Assembly (NCBI GenBank): GCA_949292025.1
Contig: CASEYC010000012.1
Location: forward strand, 1 to 56,994
DNA from: an uncultured Bacteroides sp.
GTDB taxonomy: Bacteria > Bacteroidota > Bacteroidia > Bacteroidales > Bacteroidaceae
DNA: 56,994 bases
Direction: 5' to 3'
In this document: positions 1 to 8,817 of the stretch, in pieces
Layout of the letters: every line of letters begins with the position of its first letter
Position numbering within the stretch: the stretch's first letter is position 1
The notes under the pieces: model-generated
Told to the model about the DNA's origin: nothing
The model's database searches: none
The model's input: the letters and a program-made list of their open reading frames with translations, nothing else
Made by a program: the position numbers and the translations under genes

Positions 1-165
1 AAAAATGCGGCACAGAATTTTTCAGTGCTGAACAAGATAGCCATGACACAACTAAAAAACAACAAGAGAAAAGCAAGCCTTAAGGGGAAAAGGAAAATGG
101 CGGGATGGAGCGATGAGTTTCTTGCTGAACTTTTAGATGCGCCATGGCAAAATGAAGAAATTTAG
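1..165 (+). CDS. ISAs1-family transposase, C-terminal end only (partial at window edge)
   Basis: The frame is open from base 1 to a TAG at 163-165 and encodes the last 54 residues of a longer protein. The text NFSVLNKIA, then a basic stretch with KGKRKMAGW, then a short acidic tail is the usual C-terminus of ISAs1-family (H-repeat type) DDE transposases; this is family recognition by eye. The catalytic part lies outside the window. A near-identical copy on the minus strand occupies the other end (56803-56994). An ATG at 43 could suggest a 40-residue small protein, but the open frame runs through it to the window edge, so a transposase tail is the better reading. Confidence 0.8.
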   Translation, partial: KNAAQNFSVLNKIAMTQLKNNKRKASLKGKRKMAGWSDEFLAELLDAPWQNEEI

Positions 166-181
166 TAATGCGTCAGCCCTG
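1..181 (+). mobile_element. Insertion sequence end (ISAs1 family), right-hand terminus
   Basis: Bases 1-181 match the reverse complement of 56790-56970 with four mismatches, all between 141 and 163; identity stops abruptly after 181. The shared terminus reads CAGGGCTGACGCATTAC from the outside in, as expected for an IS inverted-repeat tip. The element continues beyond base 1. The family's typical 8-10 bp target duplication cannot be checked because the other flank is missing. Insertion is 71 bases beyond the dnaX stop, so dnaX is intact. Confidence 0.8.
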
Positions 182-252
182 AGAGGGTTCGGGAGCTTTT
201 GCAAGGGCTTTGGTAAGTCTTTCCAAGCATGGGGGAATCTTTTTCCGCGCCC

Positions 253-2055
253 TTACGCAAACTCCAGCCCGAACTCGTCCTGCAGTTCCTTCAGGGCTTT
301 GTTTTTCTCCATCATCATTTGGAATTGTTCTGTCCGGCTGTAGGCGCGCACCTTCTCTTCCGCGGCACTGACGCGCACGGACATGGTCACTTTGCTGTTC
401 TTCAGACGGGTGCGGAGGTAGTCCTGGATGGCGGGAGCCAAGGCGGTGAAGTCCTTGGCCACGATGGGATTGTCCACCACGGCTTCGAAGGTCGTGGCGT
501 TCAGCAGGGTGAGGTGCATGTTCTGCATACGCTTGGCCAGGGCCACCTGTTCGTGGGGCAAACGGCCGGCATATTCCTGCCAGTAATAGTTGACATCGCG
601 TTCATTGAAGATGTAGTCCTCCTGCGGCTGGGCTTCGGCCACCTGCGTGGGGACGGTGGCGGGGGCAGGCTCGTAGGCTTTCTCCTCCGCCGGGGTGTGC
701 TTGATGGAGATGCCCAGTCCGCCTTTGTTCATGACGGGTATCTTCTTCTCCTCGGCCTTGTGGGCGGACAATACGGAGGCCACACGGGCTGCCGTGGTTT
801 GGGCGGCCTGCGACGGTTGCGCTGCCGGGCGGGCTTGCGTGGGTTGGGGCTGTGCCGGTTGGGGCGCGGCGGCCGGTTGAGGCTGCGTTGCCGGTTGTTG
901 CGGGGTGGTTATGGGCTTGATGACTGGCTGGGGGCTACGCCCCCCCGGCACCTCCTCGCCTTCGGGGTTCAGTTGTCCCAGTTGGATGAGCGTCAGTTCT
1001 ACCAGCAGGCGCTTGTTGCGGCTGGAGCGGTAGTTCAAGTCGCAGTCGTTGCACAGCTTCATGGCGCGGTAGAGGAAGGGCAGGGGACACTTCTTGGCCT
1101 GCTCGCCATAGCGTTGGCGGATGCCGGCCCCCACCTCCAGCAGCGGCAGGGTGACGGGGTCTTTGCTGACCAGCAGGTCGCGGAAGTGCGAGGCGAGGCC
1201 GGTGATGAAGTGGCTGCCCTCGAAGCCCTTGTTCAGCACCTCGTTGAACAGCAGCAGGGCGTCGCTAATGCGGTGCTCCAGCAACTGGTCGGTCAGGCGG
1301 AAGTAGTATTCGTAGTCCAGCACGTTGAGGTTCTCGATGACGCTCTGGTAGGTGATGTTTCCGCCGGTGAAGCTCACCACCTGGTCGAAGATGGAGAGGG
1401 CGTCGCGCATGCCGCCGTCCGCCTTCAGGGCGATGACGTTCAGGGCCTCGGGTTCGGCGGTGATGCCCTCCTTGGAGGCCACGTAGGCCAGGTGTGCCAC
1501 GGTGTCTTCCACGCCGATGCGCTGGAAGTCATAGATTTGGCAGCGGGAGAGGATGGTGGGCAGAATCTTGTGCTTCTCCGTGGTGGCCAGGATGAAGATG
1601 GCGTGGCGCGGCGGTTCTTCCAGGGTTTTCAGGAAGGCGTTGAAGGCCGATGCCGACAGCATGTGCACCTCGTCAATGATGTACACCTTGTACTTTCCTA
1701 TCTGCGGCGGGATGCGCACCTGCTCCACCAGTTGGCGGATGTCGTCCACGGAGTTGTTGGACGCGGCGTCCAGTTCGTGGATGTTGTAGGAGCGTTGTTC
1801 GTTGAAGGCCACGCAAGATTCGCAGGCGTTGCACGCCTCGCCGTCTGCCGTGGGGTGCAGGCAGTTGATGGTCTTGGCGAAGATGCGGGCGCAGGTGGTC
1901 TTTCCCACGCCGCGCGGGCCGCAAAAGAGGTAGGCATGAGCCAGTTTGCCGGTGGCAATGGCGTTCTTCAGTGTGGTGGTCAAGGCACGCTGTCCCACGA
2001 CCGACTCGAAGGTGCTGGGGCGGTATTTCCGCGCGGATACGATATAGTTTTCCAT
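253..2055 (-). CDS. dnaX: DNA polymerase III subunits gamma and tau
   Basis: This is the clamp-loader ATPase that loads the sliding clamp and tethers polymerase cores at the replication fork. Of about 600 residues, the first ~365 are the AAA+ module: Walker A GPRGVGKT (46-53), four zinc-ligand cysteines (C65, C75, C78, C81), the DEXX motif IIDEVH (126-131) and a sensor-1 region around FILATTEKHK. A Pro/Gln/Ala-rich linker and a tau-like C-terminal domain follow. I chose the ATG at 2055 (MENYIVSARKYRP, the conserved beginning); an in-frame ATG at 2091 would add 12 residues that look non-conserved. No slippery A-run for a gamma frameshift was noticed. It is divergent from the ftsB-like gene and ends close to an IS copy. 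Confidence 0.96.
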   Translation of the reverse strand: MENYIVSARKYRPSTFESVVGQRALTTTLKNAIATGKLAHAYLFCGPRGVGKTTCARIFAKTINCLHPTADGEACNACESCVAFNEQRSYNIHELDAASNNSVDDIRQLVEQVRIPPQIGKYKVYIIDEVHMLSASAFNAFLKTLEEPPRHAIFILATTEKHKILPTILSRCQIYDFQRIGVEDTVAHLAYVASKEGITAEPEALNVIALKADGGMRDALSIFDQVVSFTGGNITYQSVIENLNVLDYEYYFRLTDQLLEHRISDALLLFNEVLNKGFEGSHFITGLASHFRDLLVSKDPVTLPLLEVGAGIRQRYGEQAKKCPLPFLYRAMKLCNDCDLNYRSSRNKRLLVELTLIQLGQLNPEGEEVPGGRSPQPVIKPITTPQQPATQPQPAAAPQPAQPQPTQARPAAQPSQAAQTTAARVASVLSAHKAEEKKIPVMNKGGLGISIKHTPAEEKAYEPAPATVPTQVAEAQPQEDYIFNERDVNYYWQEYAGRLPHEQVALAKRMQNMHLTLLNATTFEAVVDNPIVAKDFTALAPAIQDYLRTRLKNSKVTMSVRVSAAEEKVRAYSRTEQFQMMMEKNKALKELQDEFGLEFA

Positions 2056-2088
2056 AAAAAGATTGTTCAAATCACGTGGATAGGTGTG

Positions 2089-2136
2089 CAAATGTAAGCA
2101 AAAAAACGCAATATCTCAGTTATTACCTGTATCTTT
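2089..2136. promoter_or_regulatory. Divergent candidate -7 boxes for dnaX and the ftsB-like operon
   Basis: Two Bacteroidetes-type -7 elements (TAnnTTTG) sit back to back. TACATTTG reads toward dnaX on the minus strand (2089-2096) and TATCTTTG toward ftsB on the plus strand (2129-2136). Neither has an obvious TTTG 19 bases upstream, so only the -7 halves are supported. Confidence 0.45.
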
Positions 2137-2169
2137 GTGGCAAGATTTGAAGAGAAACAAGAAATTAGA

Positions 2170-2276
2170 TTTAGGCGCGGATTACGCGGATTTCACGGAT
2201 TGACTATTTGTATAATCCTTGGTATCCAGTGCTTTATAATAAAATATCCGCGAAATCCGCGTAATCCGCGCCTAAA
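2170..2276. repeat. 31-base inverted repeat (REP/MITE-like hairpin)
   Basis: Arms 2170-2200 and 2246-2276 are reverse complements with one mismatch in 31 bases, around a 45-base AT-rich centre. Each arm holds three copies of CGGATT at 9-base spacing. It lies in the ftsB leader, between its -7 box and its start codon. The arrangement resembles dispersed palindromic elements of Bacteroidetes genomes; no second copy was noticed here. There is no T-run after either arm, so it is not a classic terminator. Confidence 0.8.
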
Positions 2277-2302
2277 AATCAACCCGATAATTTGACTTGC
2301 TT

Positions 2303-2611
2303 ATGGATAAACTGACTTCCCTATGGGCGTTCATCGGCCGGCACAAGTACCTGATTACGCTGGTGGCCTTTGCCGTGTTCGTGGGCTTTTTTGACCAAAA
2401 CAGCCTTTTGCGTCGTGCCGGCTACATGCGCGAGGAAAGCCGCCTGCGCGACGAGATAGAGAGATACCGCGCGGAGTATGAGGAAAATACCGCGCGGCTG
2501 AATGAGCTGAAGGTGGACTCCGGTGCCATCGAGCGCATTGCGCGCGAGAAGTACTTCATGAAGAAGCCCGACGAAGACATTTATGTATTTGAAGAAGACT
2601 TGACCGAATGA
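2303..2611 (+). CDS. Septum formation initiator family protein (FtsB/DivIC-like)
   Basis: This small bitopic membrane protein has the FtsB/DivIC plan: a short cytoplasmic N-terminus, one membrane helix at about residues 17-32 (LITLVAFAVFVGFF) and a periplasmic coiled coil rich in Arg/Glu (about 40-75). Relatives bridge FtsL and FtsQ in the divisome; that role is inferred from the family. Length is 102 residues from the ATG at 2303; a TTG two codons upstream is less likely. The stop overlaps the next start (ATGA), implying translational coupling. The leader carries a large inverted repeat. Confidence 0.85.
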   Translation: MDKLTSLWAFIGRHKYLITLVAFAVFVGFFDQNSLLRRAGYMREESRLRDEIERYRAEYEENTARLNELKVDSGAIERIAREKYFMKKPDEDIYVFEEDLTE

Positions 2612-2952
2612 AAACCCTGATTCCCGCATTCTTTGCCGTGGGGGCTGTCATGTCCCTGGCCGGTGCCGTGACCTACATCACGAAGTGGCCGCTGGCGCCT
2701 TATATCTTTATGGTCGGCTCCCTGCTGGTGGCCGTCGCGCAGTGCTTCACCAAGAGCGCGTATGACAGCGTCAACATCCGGCGTCTCCGCCGCCAGCAAG
2801 TGTTGGGCGCTTTGCTGTTGGTGGCCACCGGGCCGCTGATGATTTTCATGCGCGGCAACGAGTGGATTGTTACCCTCACGCTGGCCGCCGTCATTGAATT
2901 GTTCACGTCCATCCGCCTGCCCCAGGAGGAAGAAAAGATGAAAAAACTATGA
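2608..2952 (+). CDS. Small integral membrane protein of unknown function
   Basis: The 114 residues are mostly hydrophobic, with about four membrane segments (roughly 3-22, 27-45, 64-82 and 87-103) and a charged C-terminal tail (PQEEEKMKKL). I recognise no catalytic motif. It overlaps the ftsB-like gene by ATGA at its start and the phosphatase gene by ATGA at its end, so the three are almost certainly translated from one message. This supports it as a real gene. A link to division or envelope work is only a guess from position. Confidence 0.75.
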   Translation: MKTLIPAFFAVGAVMSLAGAVTYITKWPLAPYIFMVGSLLVAVAQCFTKSAYDSVNIRRLRRQQVLGALLLVATGPLMIFMRGNEWIVTLTLAAVIELFTSIRLPQEEEKMKKL

Positions 2953-3428
2953 CCACTTGCAAGATACTTTTTGTCTGCTTGGGCAACATCTGCCGTTCGT
3001 CGGCTGCCGAAGGCGTGATGCGTCGTTTGGTGGAGGAAGCCGGACGGGCCGCCGAGTTCGAGATAGATTCGGCAGGCATCCTCAGTTATCACCGTGGGGA
3101 ATTGCCCGACCCACGTATGCGTGCCCATGCCTCCCGGCGGGGATATGACCTGGTGCACCGTTCGCGCCCCGTCACGACGGATGACTTCTTCCATTTCGAC
3201 CTGATTATCGGCATGGACGCCCGCAACATGGACGACCTGCGCGACCGTGCCCCTTCGCCTGCGGAGTGGGAGAAGCTGCGCCTGATGACCGATTATTGCA
3301 CCAGCCATCCCGATGCCGACCACGTCCCTGACCCTTATTATGGCGGGGCAGAGGGCTTTGAGTATGTGCTCGATTTGCTGGAGGATGCCTGTGCTGGGCT
3401 GCTGAATAAATTAAGAATGATGAATTAA
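2949..3428 (+). CDS. Low-molecular-weight protein tyrosine phosphatase
   Basis: Members dephosphorylate phosphotyrosine on proteins and in bacteria often control exopolysaccharide kinases. The CX5R signature is complete at residues 10-16 (CLGNICR, followed by SS), and the general-acid aspartate is in the DP motif near residue 128 (VPDPYYGG). The 159-residue length is normal. It begins inside the end of the preceding membrane-protein gene (ATGA). Its stop overlaps the stop of the convergent downstream gene by three bases. No tyrosine kinase is in the window, so the substrate is unknown. Confidence 0.93.
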   Translation: MTTCKILFVCLGNICRSSAAEGVMRRLVEEAGRAAEFEIDSAGILSYHRGELPDPRMRAHASRRGYDLVHRSRPVTTDDFFHFDLIIGMDARNMDDLRDRAPSPAEWEKLRLMTDYCTSHPDADHVPDPYYGGAEGFEYVLDLLEDACAGLLNKLRMMN

Positions 3429-4195
3429 GACCTATGGTACACGTCCCCGTAGTACCGTTTTTCCGGATTGAGGCTGCACGTGGCATCAATGCCTGCCCGG
3501 TTCAGGCGTTGGCAGATGTCGGGCAGTTGCGTGCGGGGCACGCGGCCTATATAATATAGGTGGTAGCGGCAGTCCTTCTCCAGCACCTCCATGACGTGCG
3601 TGAACTGTTGTTCGCGGGCAAAGTCGAAGTTGATTTTCAATAGTTTTTCGTAGTGATAGGTCACGACACGCCCCATGCTGTGCACGTGCAACCCCTTGTC
3701 GTCCAGCGACAGGTAGCAGAAGCGCGTCTGCAACACGTAGGCCCAATAGACGGCCAAAGCAAACAGCGGCAACGAGATGAGCAACCCGTCCGTGCCTCCC
3801 CGGATGCCCGCCTGATAGAAGCCCAGGCAGAAAGCCAGGAGGCAGAGTATGGTGTGCCAAAACAGGTAGAGCGACGGGCGGCGGTAGGTCGTGGCGGCGT
3901 CGGGAAGAACCGCCTGGCCTGTAGCAGGGGCATGGAGGTTGGCGAAAGGCACGCCCTCCTTGATGAGGTAGCGGACGACCGAGGACGGATGGTGCCGCGC
4001 GTGCAGGGTGAGGACCAGGTCTTCCCCGTCCTTGCGGTGCAGGGTCAGCAGGCCCGGGCCGTATTTGTTCTCGTTGCTGTGGCGGTCGGTCACGGGCGTG
4101 TATCGCTTCATGAAGCTGAATCCTGCCAAGTCTTGCGGAGTGATGCCCCGGCGTTGCAGGAAACGGCGGGCGCGGTTCAGGTGTCTTTCTTCCAT
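3425..4195 (-). CDS. Two-helix membrane protein with a possible PH-like domain, unknown function
   Basis: Of 256 residues, about 1-105 are soluble and charged. Two membrane helices follow at about 107-127 and 135-155 (LFWHTILCLLAFCLGFY, LLISLPLFALAVYWAYVL). A soluble tail contains strand-like text (LSLDDKGLHVHSMGRVVTYHYEK) that resembles bacterial PH-like domains; this is an impression, not a firm match. The gene starts 21 bases after the HD phosphohydrolase stop on the same strand, so the two are probably one transcript. Its stop overlaps the convergent phosphatase gene. Confidence 0.7.
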   Translation of the reverse strand: MEERHLNRARRFLQRRGITPQDLAGFSFMKRYTPVTDRHSNENKYGPGLLTLHRKDGEDLVLTLHARHHPSSVVRYLIKEGVPFANLHAPATGQAVLPDAATTYRRPSLYLFWHTILCLLAFCLGFYQAGIRGGTDGLLISLPLFALAVYWAYVLQTRFCYLSLDDKGLHVHSMGRVVTYHYEKLLKINFDFAREQQFTHVMEVLEKDCRYHLYYIGRVPRTQLPDICQRLNRAGIDATCSLNPEKRYYGDVYHRS

Positions 4196-4216
4196 GCTTT
4201 CTGTCCTCCTTGTCGT

Positions 4217-6259
4217 TTATTTCTTCAGTTCGGGATAACTGATTCGGGTGTGATACATTGTCTTGAGCTTCTCCTTGAACACGTTTTTCACCACGGCGAT
4301 GTCCTTGAAGGTGATGGGGCATTCCTTGAAGAAGCCTTCGGCCACTTGGCTGTCCACAATTTTGTCTACCAGCTTGCCGATGCTTTCCGCCGTATATTCC
4401 GGCAGGCTGCGCGAGGCGGCTTCCACGGCGTCGGCCATCATCAGGATGGCTTGCTCTTTGGTGAAGGGGTTGGGGCCGGGATAGGTGAAGACGGTCGGGT
4501 CGGTTTCCTCGCCGGGGTGCTCGTTCTTCCAGGAGATGTAGAAGTATTTCGTCACGCCACAACCGTGGTGGGTGGTGATGAAGTCCTTGATGACCTTGGG
4601 CAGGTTGTACTTCTCGGCCAGCTTCAGGCCGTTGGTCACGTGGCCGATGACCACCTGCGCGCTCTGTTCATACGTCAGGTTCTTGTGCGGGTTGATGCCG
4701 CCCGACTGGTTCTCGGTGAAGAACACGGGCTGCTCCATCTTTCCGATGTCGTGGTAGAGGGCGCCGGTACGCACCAGTTGGGCATTGGCGCTGATGGCAT
4801 TGGCTGCCGCCGCCGCCAGGTTGGCCACCTGCATGGAGTGTTGGAAGGTGCCGGGGACGGTCTCGGACATCCGGCGGAGCAGGGGAGTGTTGATGTTGGA
4901 CAACTCCACCAGCGTGACGTTGGACGTGAAGCCGAAGGTCTTTTCCACCAGAAACAGCAGAGGGTAGGTGAAGAGCAGCAGGATGCCGTTGATGACAAAG
5001 TAGATGTACATCGAGCCGTTCATCTTGCTGAGGTCATTCTCGGTGATCAGCTCGAAGGCGAAGTAGGTGGCCGCGTAGGTCACGGTGACTACGCCTGCCG
5101 TCTGGAAGAGCTGCGAGCGTTGCGACAATTCGCGCAAGCTGTAGATGGCCGTCAGGCCGGCGGCGCATTGCAGCAGGATGAACTCATGCGGATAGCGCAG
5201 GCAGACGGAGCAGATGAGCACCGTGATGGCCAGCGTGAGGAACGCCGTGCGCGAGTCGAGGAACACCCGGATGATGATGGGCAGCATCGCGTAGGGCAAC
5301 ATGTAGACGTTGAGGAAGTGTTGCGACATCATCAATCCCGTCACCGCGCAATAGATGGTGATGCCCGCGAAGAGCAGCGACATGCCGCCCTTGTGGCTGT
5401 AGTATTGCTTGCGGAAGAGGTCCAGGTAGAGCATGAAGCACAGCATGAAGATGCTGACATAGAGCACCTGCCCGGCCAGCATCAGGCGTTTCTGTCCTAC
5501 GGATTCGCTCCGCTTGATGGATTCTTTGCGGAAGCTCTCCAGGATGTTGTAGGTCTTGGCGCTGATGATTTCGCCCCGGTCGATGATTTTCTGTCCGCTC
5601 AGCACGATGCCGCTTGCCCAGGAATAGTTGTCCAGCAGTTCCTGGCGGGCGGTCTCGCTGCGTTGCTGGTCATAGCGCAGGTTGGGGGCGATGTAGTTGT
5701 TCAGGTTGCACGTCCGCAGGATGTCCGGGCGATAGTGCAGGGTGTCGCCTTTCAGGAGGGCTTGGTAGGCGGTCTTCACGGAGTACAGTTCGTCGATGTC
5801 GCGTTGGTTGGCCAGCTTGTTGTCCACCGCCATCAGGCTCCCGACGCTGTCGCGGCGCAAGGAATCCAACGCTTCGGTGGAGAGGATGCCCGCCTCGTAG
5901 ATTTCAGCCAGTTTCCGCTGGATGTATCGGAAGTAGTTGGACGGCAGGCTATGTTTCATGAACTCCTGGTAGTCGGCTTGCAAGCGGCCTTGCGCGTCTG
6001 CCTCCACTTTGCGCTCGATGTTGAAGAACGGTTGGAACTGGCGCAACAGGCTGTCCTGCTCCCGCTCCACCACCTTGGCATCCTTGTAGATGGGGAAGTC
6101 GAACGTGGCCATCAGTTGCCCGTACTTCCACGGCTTGCCGATGTCAAACTGATAGTTGAACTTGCCGTCGCGCGGCATGAAGTAAACGATGACGGCCACC
6201 GTAGCTATGAAAATGAGAATTTTGTATAGCAAATTTCTCGTGAGAAAGTCCTTTTTCAT
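4217..6259 (-). CDS. 7TM-HD family phosphohydrolase (PgpH-like)
   Basis: This multi-domain membrane protein has an N-terminal membrane helix (about 10-28), a large extracytoplasmic region (7TMR-HDED type), seven membrane helices around residues 270-450 and a cytoplasmic HD domain. The HD catalytic pair falls at H503-D504 in YHDIGKME, and further metal-binding histidines are visible (GHVTNG, TTHHGCG). Characterised relatives such as Listeria PgpH hydrolyse cyclic di-AMP; that activity is inferred here. Length is about 680 residues from the ATG at 6259 (MKKDFLTRN); an ATG at 6274 would add five residues. It leads a two-gene minus-strand unit, divergent from gltX. Confidence 0.9.
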   Translation of the reverse strand: MKKDFLTRNLLYKILIFIATVAVIVYFMPRDGKFNYQFDIGKPWKYGQLMATFDFPIYKDAKVVEREQDSLLRQFQPFFNIERKVEADAQGRLQADYQEFMKHSLPSNYFRYIQRKLAEIYEAGILSTEALDSLRRDSVGSLMAVDNKLANQRDIDELYSVKTAYQALLKGDTLHYRPDILRTCNLNNYIAPNLRYDQQRSETARQELLDNYSWASGIVLSGQKIIDRGEIISAKTYNILESFRKESIKRSESVGQKRLMLAGQVLYVSIFMLCFMLYLDLFRKQYYSHKGGMSLLFAGITIYCAVTGLMMSQHFLNVYMLPYAMLPIIIRVFLDSRTAFLTLAITVLICSVCLRYPHEFILLQCAAGLTAIYSLRELSQRSQLFQTAGVVTVTYAATYFAFELITENDLSKMNGSMYIYFVINGILLLFTYPLLFLVEKTFGFTSNVTLVELSNINTPLLRRMSETVPGTFQHSMQVANLAAAAANAISANAQLVRTGALYHDIGKMEQPVFFTENQSGGINPHKNLTYEQSAQVVIGHVTNGLKLAEKYNLPKVIKDFITTHHGCGVTKYFYISWKNEHPGEETDPTVFTYPGPNPFTKEQAILMMADAVEAASRSLPEYTAESIGKLVDKIVDSQVAEGFFKECPITFKDIAVVKNVFKEKLKTMYHTRISYPELKK

Positions 6260-6333
6260 TTTAAAATCGCCCATGTCTGTCGAATTTTTGCCCGAAAAGT
6301 ACGAAAAAAATCAATAGTATGGAAAAAAAGGCG

Positions 6334-6341
6334 TAATTTTG
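6334..6341 (+). promoter_or_regulatory. Candidate -7 box for gltX
   Basis: TAATTTTG matches the Bacteroidetes TAnnTTTG element, 41 bases before the gltX start. The -33 position (about 6311-6314) reads TCAA and does not match, so this is a half-supported promoter. Confidence 0.5.
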
Positions 6342-6382
6342 CCGTCTAAAATCATTAAAGAAAGAAACAAAAGCTGATAAAT

Positions 6383-7906
6383 ATGACAGAAAGAAGGGTC
6401 AGAGTACGTTTTGCGCCCAGTCCTACGGGTGCCCTGCACATCGGCGGTGTGCGTACCGCATTGTATAATTATCTCTTTGCCCGCCAACACGATGGCGACT
6501 TGGTCTTCCGCATCGAGGATACGGACAGCAACCGCTTCGTGCCCGGGGCGGAGGAGTATATCCTGGAGTCTTTCAAGTGGTTGGGCATACATTTCGACGA
6601 AGGCGTCAGCTTCGGGGGTGAACATGGCCCCTACCGCCAGTCCGAACGCCGCGACATCTATAAGAAATATGTGAAGGTGCTGCTGGATGCCGGCAAGGCT
6701 TACATTGCCTTCGAAACGCCCCAGGAATTGGAGGCCAAGCGCAAGGAAATCCCTAATTTCCAATACGATGCCTCCACCCGTATGCAGATGCGCAACTCGC
6801 TGACGCTCCCCCAGGAAGAGGTGGACGCCTTGATTGCCGCAGGGACGCAATACGTGGTGCGCTTCAAGATTGAGCCGAACGAGGATGTCCATGTGAATGA
6901 CCTGATTCGCGGGGATGTCGTCATCAATTCTTCGATATTGGACGATAAAGTCCTCTATAAATCTGCTGACGAACTGCCCACGTATCACCTGGCCAACATC
7001 GTGGACGACCACCTGATGGAAATCTCGCACGTCATCCGTGGCGAGGAATGGTTGCCGTCCGCCCCGTTGCACGTGTTGCTCTACCGTGCTTTCAGCTGGG
7101 AGGACACGATGCCTGCCTTTGCCCACCTGCCTCTGCTGCTGAAGCCCGAAGGCAACGGCAAGCTGAGCAAGCGTGACGGCGACCGCCTGGGCTTTCCCGT
7201 TTTCCCCCTCGAATGGCACGACTCCAAGACGGGCGAAGTGTCTTCCGGCTATCGCGAGGCGGGTTATCTGCCCGAAGCCGTCATCAATTTCCTGGCTCTG
7301 CTGGGGTGGAATCCGGGCAATGACCAGGAACTCATGTCGATGGACGAGCTGGTCAAGCTCTTCAACCTGGAGCATTGCAGCAAGGCGGGCGCCAAGTTCG
7401 ACTACAAGAAAGGCATCTGGTTCAACCACGAATACATCCTGCGCAAGCCCGATGAGGAAGTCGCCGAGCTGTTCAAGCCGGTGCTGGAGGCGCATGGCGT
7501 GCAGGTGAAGGATTACAGTGATGCCTATCTGACCCGTGTCGTTTCCTTGGTGAAAGGCCGCGTCAACTTCGTGAAGGAGCTGTGGGAGCAAGCCCGTTTC
7601 TTCTTCGTGGCGCCCGACAGCTATGCCGAGAAGGACGTGAAGAAACGTTGGAGTGCGGATACCCCGCGGATTATGGGCGAATTGACGGCCGTTTTGCAGA
7701 ACATTGAGGACTTCTCCTCCAAACCTTGCGAAGACATTGTCATTGGCTGGATTACGGAGAAGGGCTACCATCTGGGCAACGTGATGAACGCCTTCCGCCT
7801 GGCCGTGGTGGGCGAGTGCAAAGGCCCGCACATGTTCGACATCACCGAGCTGCTGGGCAAGGAAGAGACACTGGCCCGCATCGAAAAAGCAATCCGGACG
7901 ATATGA
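6383..7906 (+). CDS. gltX: Glutamate--tRNA ligase
   Basis: This class I synthetase charges tRNA-Glu. The HIGH-type motif is at 19-22 (HIGG, preceded by APSPTGAL) and the KMSKS-type motif at 260-264 (KLSKR). The Rossmann fold and C-terminal anticodon-binding helices follow the normal order, and 507 residues is the usual size. The start at 6383 gives the conserved opening [14 protein letters not shown]. The stop codon overlaps the next start (ATGA at 7903-7906), coupling it to an acyltransferase gene of unrelated function. Confidence 0.97.
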   Translation: MTERRVRVRFAPSPTGALHIGGVRTALYNYLFARQHDGDLVFRIEDTDSNRFVPGAEEYILESFKWLGIHFDEGVSFGGEHGPYRQSERRDIYKKYVKVLLDAGKAYIAFETPQELEAKRKEIPNFQYDASTRMQMRNSLTLPQEEVDALIAAGTQYVVRFKIEPNEDVHVNDLIRGDVVINSSILDDKVLYKSADELPTYHLANIVDDHLMEISHVIRGEEWLPSAPLHVLLYRAFSWEDTMPAFAHLPLLLKPEGNGKLSKRDGDRLGFPVFPLEWHDSKTGEVSSGYREAGYLPEAVINFLALLGWNPGNDQELMSMDELVKLFNLEHCSKAGAKFDYKKGIWFNHEYILRKPDEEVAELFKPVLEAHGVQVKDYSDAYLTRVVSLVKGRVNFVKELWEQARFFFVAPDSYAEKDVKKRWSADTPRIMGELTAVLQNIEDFSSKPCEDIVIGWITEKGYHLGNVMNAFRLAVVGECKGPHMFDITELLGKEETLARIEKAIRTI

Positions 7907-8781
7907 TATACCACTTGCTCCGGTTGCTCTTGAAGCTGGTTTCGTACATCCCCTGGTGTATCCTGTACGCCTTGTCGGATGTCCTGTTCTTTCTGCTGTA
8001 TCATGTCGCAGGCTATCGCCGGAAGATCGTGCGGCGGAATCTGACAGAGTCTTTCCCGGAGAAAAACTTGCAGGAAATCCGCCAGATAGAGAAAAAGTTC
8101 TATCATTTCTTCTCGGACATGATGCTGGAGAGTTGCAAACTGGCCTCCATCTCCCCGGAAGAGCTCCGGCGGCGGATGCAGTTCAAGAACATCGAAGCGG
8201 TGAATGCTTTGGCGCGGCAGGGAAAAAACGTCGCCCTCTATCTGGGGCACTATGGCAACTGGGAGTGGGTGTCGTCCATGCCGTTGTGGTTTGACGAAGG
8301 CGTCATTGGCGCCCAGATTTACCACAAGTTGCGCAACAAGAACATGGAGCGGCTGATGTTGCACATCCGTGGACGCATGGGGGCCGTCAGCGTGGACATG
8401 CACAAGACGGCTCGCTACATCACGGAGCTGGTCAACGCCCGCCAGGTGTGCGTCATCGGCTTCATCGCCGACCAGTCGCCGAGGAAGAGGGAATCTCTCC
8501 ATTTCCTGCCTTTCCTGCATCACAAAACGCCCGTGTTGGTAGGGACGGAGAAGATAATCAAGCATTATGGCTTCGAAGCCTTCTACTTGGATGTCAGGAG
8601 GGTGAAGCGCGGGTATTACGAGGCGGAATTTACGCCGTTGCACGCGGAGCCCCGTTCGTTGCCCGATTTTGAGTTGACCGCTCTCTACTTCAGCCGTTTG
8701 GAGCAAGCCATACGCCGTCAGCCGGAGTTGTACCTGTGGACGCACAACCGCTTCAAACACGCTGAACGGTCAGATACATAA
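7903..8781 (+). CDS. LpxL/HtrB-like lysophospholipid or lipid A late acyltransferase
   Basis: The family transfers a fatty acyl chain to Kdo-lipid A or similar acceptors at the inner membrane. An N-terminal hydrophobic anchor (about 5-40) is followed by the catalytic HX4E motif at H116-E121 (HYGNWE) and the later block [10 protein letters not shown]. The open frame extends upstream inside gltX, but the start overlapping the gltX stop (ATGA) gives the conserved beginning and a normal 292 residues. Bacteroides lipid A is usually penta-acylated, so one such enzyme is plausible; the acceptor is inferred. Glycan genes follow on the same strand. Confidence 0.88.
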   Translation: MIYHLLRLLLKLVSYIPWCILYALSDVLFFLLYHVAGYRRKIVRRNLTESFPEKNLQEIRQIEKKFYHFFSDMMLESCKLASISPEELRRRMQFKNIEAVNALARQGKNVALYLGHYGNWEWVSSMPLWFDEGVIGAQIYHKLRNKNMERLMLHIRGRMGAVSVDMHKTARYITELVNARQVCVIGFIADQSPRKRESLHFLPFLHHKTPVLVGTEKIIKHYGFEAFYLDVRRVKRGYYEAEFTPLHAEPRSLPDFELTALYFSRLEQAIRRQPELYLWTHNRFKHAERSDT

Positions 8782-8817
8782 AGATTTAGTCGAAACATAG
8801 ATATAAGAAGTTCGTGC

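Noticed and set aside
43-165. A stand-alone 40-residue small protein duplicated at both ends of the window
   Set aside because: The frame stays open upstream to both window edges and the residues match the tail of an ISAs1-type transposase, so it is a truncated view of a larger gene.
229-2097. A 622-residue plus-strand frame opposite dnaX
   Set aside because: It is antisense to a clear dnaX gene, with His/Gly/Val-rich translation typical of the complement of a GC-rich coding strand.
3653-6229. An 858-residue plus-strand frame opposite the HD phosphohydrolase
   Set aside because: It is a shadow frame: low-complexity His/Gln/Val/Asp-rich protein without motifs, opposite well-recognised genes.
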